Part shown: piece after piece, positions 9,665 to 15,037 of the stretch
Layout: each line of letters starts with the position of its first letter
Position numbering within the stretch: position 1 is the stretch's first letter
Assembly: GCA_013365365.1 (NCBI GenBank)
Contig: JABVXU010000920.1
Coordinates: forward strand, 1-15,037
Length of the DNA: 15,037 nucleotides
DNA from: Cruorifilaria tuberocauda
Lineage: Eukaryota; Nematoda; Chromadorea; Rhabditida; Onchocercidae
Direction: 5' to 3'
Position numbers and translations under genes: made by a program
Notes under the pieces: generated by a model
The model's database searches: none
What the model was told of the DNA's origin: nothing
The model's input: the letters and a program-made list of their open reading frames with translations, nothing else

Positions 9665-10105
9665 ATGACGAAATCTGACACTGTGAGATTGAAAAAAGGT
9701 AAATCATTTAACTAAATAAATTGGTACAATGTAAAGATGCGTGGAAAAAAGAAATTCATCATTGGAATGAAGAATTTCATTTTTATTCTAAATACAATTA
9801 TAGAAAATGCAATACTGTAAAGTTATGCATGATAATTGAAATCATTTCTCCTTTTCTACTGCTATTTCCAAATTTATGAAAGATGGAATAGCTGAAAAAA
9901 GTTTTATATCATTTTGGAATAAAGAAATAAGTGGAAGGGTTTTTGGAGAATAACAGGAAAAAGGCGTTAATTGTTTCTCTCTTTCTTTTCAGATAACTGC
10001 TGCATATCTTGGGTTGGAATTTTCAAATCGGTTCATTGCAAAACTGACATCGCACTATTTCAAATTAATTGGAAACGAAATGAGAATTCTATAAGTTTAA
10101 ATTAG
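9665..10105 (+). other. Possible small two-exon ORF, unrecognised
   Basis: An ATG at 9665 opens MTKSDTVRLKK and reaches a G|GTAAAT donor at 9699. The next strong acceptor (CTTTCTTTTCAG, ending at 9992) joins in phase 1 to a stop-free stretch ending at TAG 10103-10105, giving about 48 residues with four Cys. A different phase of the same second segment is also open (beginning ITAAYLGLEF, stop at 10092-10094). No family was recognised and there is no signal peptide. The acceptor is the strongest evidence. The segment could equally belong to another upstream exon or to nothing. Confidence 0.2.
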
Positions 10106-11066
10106 AAAAATATAGATAATGAGCAGTGTGTATCACTTGCTTGCTTCTTTCGTTTCTTACCACTCTCTTCTCCTTCCTATTCCCAAGAGTCTTCAAAAAT
10201 TGCTTCCGAGATTTGAATCTCTTAAAAGCCTTGCTTATTTCATCCCTCTAAGAGCCTTAAACTTTTTATGGCTTATATTTTACAAAAATTCCTAATCACA
10301 ACTTTCCCAAGATTAAAACACCGAAGTATAGCGACTGGTATGAAAATATATAAACCGGGGTAATGAATATCATATACATCTACATCATAATGACGTTTTA
10401 TATATATATAAGTCTTACTATTAAAATCCATGTCAACGCGTATTTCTATCATTTCATTTGGCATTCTTCCGTTTTCTTCAATTCACATTTCATAAACATA
10501 GGAATTATTATATTTCACAAATCATTTTATCATTTGGTTCTACCATTCAGCGAATAGACGAATATCAGAATTCTTGAGATAGTTACGATTTTTTTTTCTT
10601 TGTTCAACTACTAAATTTTTTACAATAAAAACCTAAAGATTAACTGGGAAACTTCTTCCCACTTTTTCCAAATTATCATTCTTTCATCTATGCGAAATCG
10701 TTTCGTTAACTATATTTTTTTAGTTTCAAATATGACATAAAAATGCATCTGAACTTTGGACAAATCAAAATATATTCGCTAACACTGTCAAGCAAGTGAA
10801 ACTGACCCATTAACCTAACAACTGTATGATGTATTTGAGGAAATATAATGGACTTCTATTTAAACTATAGCGTTACATATTCAATACTAAGAAATTATGA
10901 GCGATGATAAGATGTTGGATTTTTTCCTTTTTGGCGGGTATTTATGAATGATGGGCGATTTGAAGTTGTATTGAAGTAAAAATTTTTATTAATAACTTAA
11001 TCATATTTACAGGGCATTCCGGAAGACTACTTTATTTCAGAAACCTGTGCTACTTTTATTACTTTG

Positions 11067-11075
11067 TTTTTCCAG
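11067..11075 (+). promoter_or_regulatory. Probable flp-21 trans-splice or 5' UTR acceptor
   Basis: GTTTTTCCAG ends at 11075, followed by 41 bases without another ATG and then the flp-21 start codon. This fits spliced-leader addition or a 5' UTR intron end. An earlier TTTATTTCAG ends at 11040 and is an alternative. Confidence 0.45.
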
Positions 11076-11116
11076 TCTGTGATATCTCTCTCTCCCGGTG
11101 TTAAAAATTTACAACG

Positions 11117-12866
11117 ATGAATCTGATACTACTCAGCATTCTACTTATTGCCCTATTCCAACAACAGTATTTCGCCCAAGTAGCACCTCGTAATGATCTT
11201 TTCTATGAGTTCAGTAAGTTTCTTCATTCATACCATACAGTGCTTCATAGTATTTAAAATAACGTTTTCATTTATAAAAAGCCTCAATGAAATTTAAATA
11301 ATTACCTTCCACTATATCACTTGATAATTTCTACAAATATATTCTTTGCAAATTAGCATCATTTATGATGTCAAAATATGGGAAGAATATTTTGAAAAAA
11401 TTTGAAAATCTTACAAAACATGAAACATCATGCGATATCAAATAATGAAAAAAAAAGGATGAAATTAATGAAATGAGACAGAGTTTAGATTCAATAAATA
11501 AAAATTCTTCTTCTGATATTTTCTTGCTAATAAATATTCTTGAATCCTAAAAAAATGAGCAAAAAAGTGATGGTAGATTTTTTAAGCGAAAAAAAATAAA
11601 TGATAGTTATGAAGGGGAATTTTGTAATTCTTCCTCGCAGGAAACGTAGGAAATATGTAAAGGAAAGAAATAAACATTTCATTTCTCAGTCAAAACAACA
11701 ATTTTTTAAATTCATTCAGGACATTATTCCTGCCATTTGTAAAAACGATACTCATTTTTAGTATAAACTAAGAAATTTAGAAGAATTTTTAATGTTGGCT
11801 GCTTAAAAAGAGATGAAATAGGATGAAGATATTGCAAAAGAATTGATAATAGGTAAATCCCCGATCTTGATTTCCTCAACTTAAGTCCGATTCATTCAAA
11901 AATTTATTTATTCCTTAAAGGTAAGTCATGAAAATTAATTAAATAAAAAAGAGTTCATGATCATTCTGAAATTAAAAATACCATTCACCGTCATTTTTAA
12001 TGATTGTAGCTCGTCGCACTTCAACGTATTTAAGAAGCCTAAAATGGATATCTGACTAAAATAGTCTATGCAAGGAATTACTCATTAAAATGTTTGGAAA
12101 TCGGAAATTAAATTAGTGGCTCCATATAACAATCAAATAATAACATAGCAAATTAAGTCCATTAACCCAGGGAAGAATGAATAATTAATCAATGGTTACT
12201 TAAAGATTGATGATAAGCCTTGCCTAAAATTTAAATCTAAAACATCCTAATTTCCATATTTTTTTTTCGGCTGTGATATAATATGTAGCTGAAGAGATGG
12301 AAATTAAAATATCTAAGAAAACAAGTCAAATTATCAGATTACTGTGATCCACGACCATATTTTCAGTGAATCCATACATGAATTCATTAAGATCACCAGA
12401 TGCCAACATTTTATCATCATATGCTGAAGACGGGTTATTTTCATTTTTACTTTAAACGTTAATAATTTATCAATAGATATTTAAGTGATTGATATATCGT
12501 TTAAGTTAGGATTACTTTAATCTTAGGAACTACATTGATCATTGAGAAAAACAGTTTTTTTTCTGAACATGATACGAAGCTTTCAAAAAAAATATTCGAA
12601 TTCGTAATTATTGAGTTTAAAATTAAATTAAACCTTTTGGAATTAAAGTTTCACTTGTCAGGAAAAAAGAGAGATGTCGATCAGTTTATTACAATCTTTT
12701 TTCATCTCATTCATCGATTACAAATGATAATTAACGATTGAAGTTGAATCAAATTTTTTCTTTAGCTAAATGATTAAAGAAAAGCCCAAAAATTCGACTA
12801 AAAAACATAGATTATTTCAGATTATGGAAACGAGGAGTGGGACCACGTCCATTAAGATTTGGATGA
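11117..12866 (+). CDS. flp-21: FLP-21-type FMRFamide-like neuropeptide precursor
   Basis: Secreted neuropeptide precursor giving one amidated peptide. In C. elegans the FLP-21 peptide GLGPRPLRF-NH2 activates the receptor NPR-1, which controls feeding and aggregation behaviour. Three exons are phase-compatible: 11117-11213 (donor GTAAGT), 12367-12433 (acceptor TATTTTCAG, donor GTTATT) and 12821-12866 (acceptor TTATTTCAG), encoding 69 residues. Residues 1 to about 20 (MNLILLSILLIALF and on) form a signal peptide with likely cleavage after YFA. An acidic/polar spacer contains NPYMNSLRSPDANILSSYAED. A Lys-Arg site (58-59) precedes GVGPRPLRF (60-68), and Gly69 just before the stop is the amide donor. 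Length, single terminal peptide and KR site match the C. elegans precursor as known; position 2 of the peptide is Val instead of Leu. No single ATG-to-stop frame reveals it because the last exon codes for only 15 residues. Confidence 0.93.
11214..12366 (+). other. flp-21 intron 1
   Basis: A 1,153-base AT-rich intron with GTAAGT donor and TATTTTCAG acceptor. I see no embedded gene, repeat array or RNA gene. It is long compared with the other introns here, so it may hold regulatory sequence, but no specific site can be supported. Confidence 0.7.
12434..12820 (+). other. flp-21 intron 2
   Basis: A 387-base intron with a less usual GTTATT donor and a clean TTATTTCAG acceptor. An ATT-initiated stop-free frame crosses it (12535-12741), but its Lys/Phe/Ile composition just mirrors the AT-rich background. 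Confidence 0.7.
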
Positions 12867-14076
12867 AAGCAACTGATCCTTCAACATGTCTTTTTCAAAA
12901 GATATTTTTTGGAATTAGTTTTATCTTGCTCTTCCCCTCCCTCTTCCCTTTCTTATCATACCATTCATCTTATTATTGATAACATTTTATAAATGCTTAA
13001 CGTTTGTTAACATAATATTTGTCATTCGTCACAAACAATTCGCGATTACTGCATAAATTGAATAGCATGCATACTGATATGCTTGCACTAACAAAACTGC
13101 ATGTATTGATCGAATAACACCGCGTATCCATGATAATGATAACGGTGTCAATATGACAGACATCTTATGAATTTTTTTTGAAAAAATCAAAAAAGAAAAT
13201 ATTAGGAATTGAAGGTATGAAATATGCGCAACCAATAACGAACGGATGAATGAATACATTTCATGACAATACAAATATTTATCTCAAAAAAATTTTTTTA
13301 AATAATTTCCTTAAAATCTTAAGATTTCTTTTTTATTTAAATGTTAGTGAAAAAAATGAATGAGGAAAAACTGAATTAATTTCTTAAATTGTTTCTCAAC
13401 ATCACATCATACCATCATTCCTCAAATCCGATCGTTAAAATATAAGGTCACGAATTTCAAATCGATATCAACATGAATTCTGGTTTTCGTCTTCAATTCA
13501 TAATTTCTAAATAGTTGAAATGATTTTGATTAGCTAAATAACATGGGACAATTTGAACTCTTGCAAGACACGCTATATAAGAGTTTGAGTTGGAAGAATT
13601 GAATTATTTAAATTTTGCAAAGTTTGCAATTCGCGAAGATTTCGAAAATTAGCAGAAAGAGAATCGTGAAACAATAGTGAAGTTGGAAATCCAAAGCAGC
13701 ACATGTTAGCATATTAATGGTATAAATGAAGATGAAGGATAAAGAATGTTACAGTCACATTCACGTACAATTCAATTCCCTTGCATTGCAGAATATCTTT
13801 CTCTGCTACAACAAAGCAGAATATTGTCGTGAATACCGCGACAAGCAATAGCAGAATATCGTCGTGCGGGAAGAAAATCTACACAATGATCCATCCACTT
13901 TCCTTCCTTAACGTTCAAATCATGTATTTACATGCAGTCGTGAGAATAGCAGACGACCGCTACATAGCTTTCTGTGCTCCTATCGGTGCAGAATTTCTTA
14001 AATTACATTTCATACCCCTTCCCTTCCTAACTTAACTTTCAAATAGCTTATAACTTGAATAACTTTAATTTGGACT
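12867..14076. other. Intergenic region after flp-21
   Basis: No recognised gene. The flp-21 3' UTR starts here; a non-canonical TATAAA at 12988-12993 is a candidate poly(A) signal, with no AATAAA nearby. From about 13780 to 14035 the sequence becomes locally GC-richer, with a repeated GCAGAATAT motif and a stop-free + strand frame (from 13781, TTG start). I could not match that frame to any family. Confidence 0.5.
13788..13866. repeat. Short GCAGAATAT repeat cluster
   Basis: GCAGAATATC at 13788, GCAGAATATTGTCGTG at 13816 and GCAGAATATCGTCGTG at 13851, spaced 28 and 35 bases apart, with a diverged GCAGAATTTC at 13988. Two later pieces, CTTTCCTTCCTTAACGTTCAAAT and CCTTCCTAACTTAACTTTCAAAT-like text near 13900 and 14022, suggest a wider diverged duplication. 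Confidence 0.55.
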
Positions 14077-14084
14077 ATTTTTAG
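14077..14084 (+). promoter_or_regulatory. Probable trans-splice acceptor of the SIDT-like gene
   Basis: CTATTTTTAG ends at 14084, seven bases upstream of the ATG at 14092. As with EB1 and LSM5, an acceptor this close to a signal-peptide start suggests spliced-leader addition. Confidence 0.5.
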
Positions 14085-14091
14085 TTACTCA

Positions 14092-14669
14092 ATGATACTT
14101 CTATTCATTCTGCACTTTACGGGGTTGATAATCGACTGTTTATCTGACTTATTCCATCAATCAAACCGCTCACTTCCGCAATTTAGCAGCGGTGAGACTG
14201 TCATCCGAAATTTCCCGTTTAGCCTACATAGATCCACCAGTATTAATGGTACAATAAAAAAAGGCCATCTCAATGTTTATTATGCAAATTTTGAACAATC
14301 AGTTGTGGTAAGCATTTCTTGCAGAAAAATTTTTCATTCTTAAAGGAATTTTGATATTCATAAATTTTCAAGTAAACTAAAATTAATGTATAATGGATGA
14401 ATGATGAGTGAGTGGTATATTCCCTCGTTACTAAAAGCAGTTTTCAACCAGATATAGCTATTATTATGTTTCAACAATAGTATGTCATAGCACCAGAGAG
14501 AGCTAATCATTATTTATTTGAGAAATAAATTATTCTACAATTTTCCTGTTTAGTTGGATTTGTTGCGAATTCGTGTACGCTTAAACGACGTCAGCAGATC
14601 TATTAAATTACCGATACAAGTAATCTGTTACTATCCGCTTGATGTAGTATCATTTTTATTACCAACCAA
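14092..14669 (+). CDS. SID-1/SIDT/CHUP-1-like membrane protein, N-terminal exons (partial)
   Basis: Two exons are clear: 14092-14307 (donor GTAAGC) and 14554-14669 (acceptor CCTGTTTAG, donor GTAAGT, phase 2), together 110 full codons; the rest lies to the right. Residues 1 to about 16 (MILLFILHFTGLIIDC) are a signal peptide. Two N-glycosylation sequons follow (NRS at 25-27, NGT at 52-54). Then NVYYANFEQSVV, LRIRVRLNDVS and LPIQVICYYPLDVVSFLLPT follow the order of the first beta-strands of the SIDT ectodomain, where human SIDT1/2 have N-Y-F-N, VRV-V-N, and P-x(3)-VVRQ-x(3)-V(V/L)S(F/W)-x-(V/L)P. This family includes SID-1 (dsRNA import) and CHUP-1/SIDT (cholesterol/lipid and nucleic acid transport). 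The match is a remembered pattern, not a computed alignment, and the multi-pass domain is not in view. CHUP-1 is the likelier orthologue. It could be an unrelated secreted beta-rich protein. Confidence 0.5.
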
Positions 14670-14798
14670 GTAAGTTCTATGTTTCACTCTCTTATTGAAT
14701 TTGCTAGGCAGTCACAAGTGATCATCATTTATCTGTTCAGTTTTCATGGACTTGAATTATTCTGTTTGCTGCAAGAATATTTTCAAATATAACATCAG

Positions 14799-14835
14799 CA
14801 ATGGAAAAACATTGCGTAATATAGTTGTTCAATCA
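14799..14835 (+). other. Candidate third exon of the SIDT-like gene
   Basis: ATAACATCAG ends at 14798 and, in the phase left by exon 2, the following sequence reads NNGKTLRNIVVQS to a GTATCT donor at 14836. The frame remains open to TGA at 14896-14898. In SIDT proteins this position precedes a Tyr-rich segment and a conserved RTLCP, which is not visible, so the exon is uncertain. The true exon 3 may lie beyond the window. Confidence 0.25.
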
Positions 14836-15037
14836 GTATCTCCATCCTTTCTGCCAGAATATTTAAACTTTTTAAATGTTCAAATAAATTTAACATGAAA
14901 GAATTAAATAGTTCTTGTCTAATGGTCTTTTATAATTTATATATTTTTTTAAGGAGTGCGAGAAATAATTTATATAGATAAACAGATGATACTTCATTTA
15001 TTTAGCCTTTTGATATTCAAATATTATATATATAAAT

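Larger units (their letters stand above)
6291..11075. other. Gene-poor region upstream of flp-21
   Basis: About 4.8 kb with no recognised gene on either strand. It holds the palindrome at 6953-6974, a CT-rich run near 8865-8880, the tandem duplication at 9559-9617 and a pyrimidine-rich patch at about 10140-10260. Exon-like open segments occur at 7545-7582 (KEKNGPKEFPDDMYE then stop), 9112-9227 (Lys-rich, after a TTTGGCAG) and 9993-10105 (after an excellent CTTTCTTTTCAG). None could be tied to a known family. Part of this region should hold flp-21 regulatory elements. Confidence 0.4.

Noticed and set aside
10089..10250. Lys/Arg-rich stop-free frame on the minus strand
   Set aside because: The basic composition simply mirrors the pyrimidine-rich + strand at 10140-10260; there is no start codon and no family match.
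12821..12852. Direct joining of flp-21 exon 1 to 12821, giving NYGNEEWDHVH and a stop
   Set aside because: The phase works, but including exon 12367-12433 shifts the frame to the Lys-Arg-GVGPRPLRF-Gly ending, which is a far stronger and family-specific signal.
13029..13274. 81-codon minus-strand hydrophobic frame
   Set aside because: Composition is typical of translated AT-rich DNA; no homologue recognised and no splice or poly(A) support.
1..15037. tRNA, rRNA, spliced-leader RNA, CRISPR array or intact transposon
   Set aside because: I found no A/B-box tRNA pattern with a foldable cloverleaf, no spliced-leader sequence of 22 bases, no regularly spaced repeats, and no transposase or reverse-transcriptase motif or paired terminal repeats. 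Weak matches cannot be excluded by eye.

Overview
This window looks like nuclear DNA of a parasitic nematode, most likely a spirurid or filarial worm. It is strongly AT-rich. Genes are split into short exons by introns of roughly 100 to 1150 bases with GTAAG-type donors and TTTTCAG-type acceptors. Start codons sit 0 to 42 bases downstream of acceptor-like sites, as expected for spliced-leader trans-splicing. One gene is a nematode-type FMRFamide-like peptide precursor. No bacterial signature is seen (no operon-style CDS packing, no CRISPR, no IS). Species cannot be named from this sequence alone.

All recognised genes lie on the + strand. (1) 764-3068: EB1/MAPRE microtubule plus-end-binding protein in seven exons, plus an optional 39-base micro-exon; its poly(A) signal is at 3106. 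(2) 4707-5332: LSM5, a two-exon 91-residue Sm-like protein with the exact length of the human protein. (3) 11117-12866: a three-exon FLP-21-type neuropeptide precursor of 69 residues ending in Lys-Arg, GVGPRPLRF and an amidation Gly. It is easy to miss because its exons are 97, 67 and 46 bases. (4) 14092 to the right edge: the 5' end of a secreted or membrane protein whose first two exons resemble the N-terminal ectodomain of the SID-1/SIDT/CHUP-1 family; the rest lies outside the window.

Other stretches: 1-763 holds an AC/AT microsatellite, one exon-like segment possibly from an upstream gene, and the EB1 leader. 3112-4690 is mostly non-coding but has two phase-compatible exon-like segments at 4340-4541. 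5333-11075 is a 5.7 kb gene-poor stretch with a degenerate ACGT/ATAAA low-complexity block (about 6120-6290), a 22-base palindrome (6953-6974), a small tandem duplication (9559-9617) and several weak exon-like open segments. 12867-14083 carries a locally GC-richer patch with a repeated GCAGAATAT motif.

The genes are functionally unrelated (cytoskeleton, mRNA decay/splicing, neuropeptide signalling, lipid or dsRNA uptake). EB1 and LSM5 are on the same strand with an acceptor at each ATG, so co-transcription is possible but not shown. I see no clear new multi-gene system. The most useful results are the reconstructed FLP-21 gene, the SIDT-like N-terminus and the possible EB1 micro-exon.
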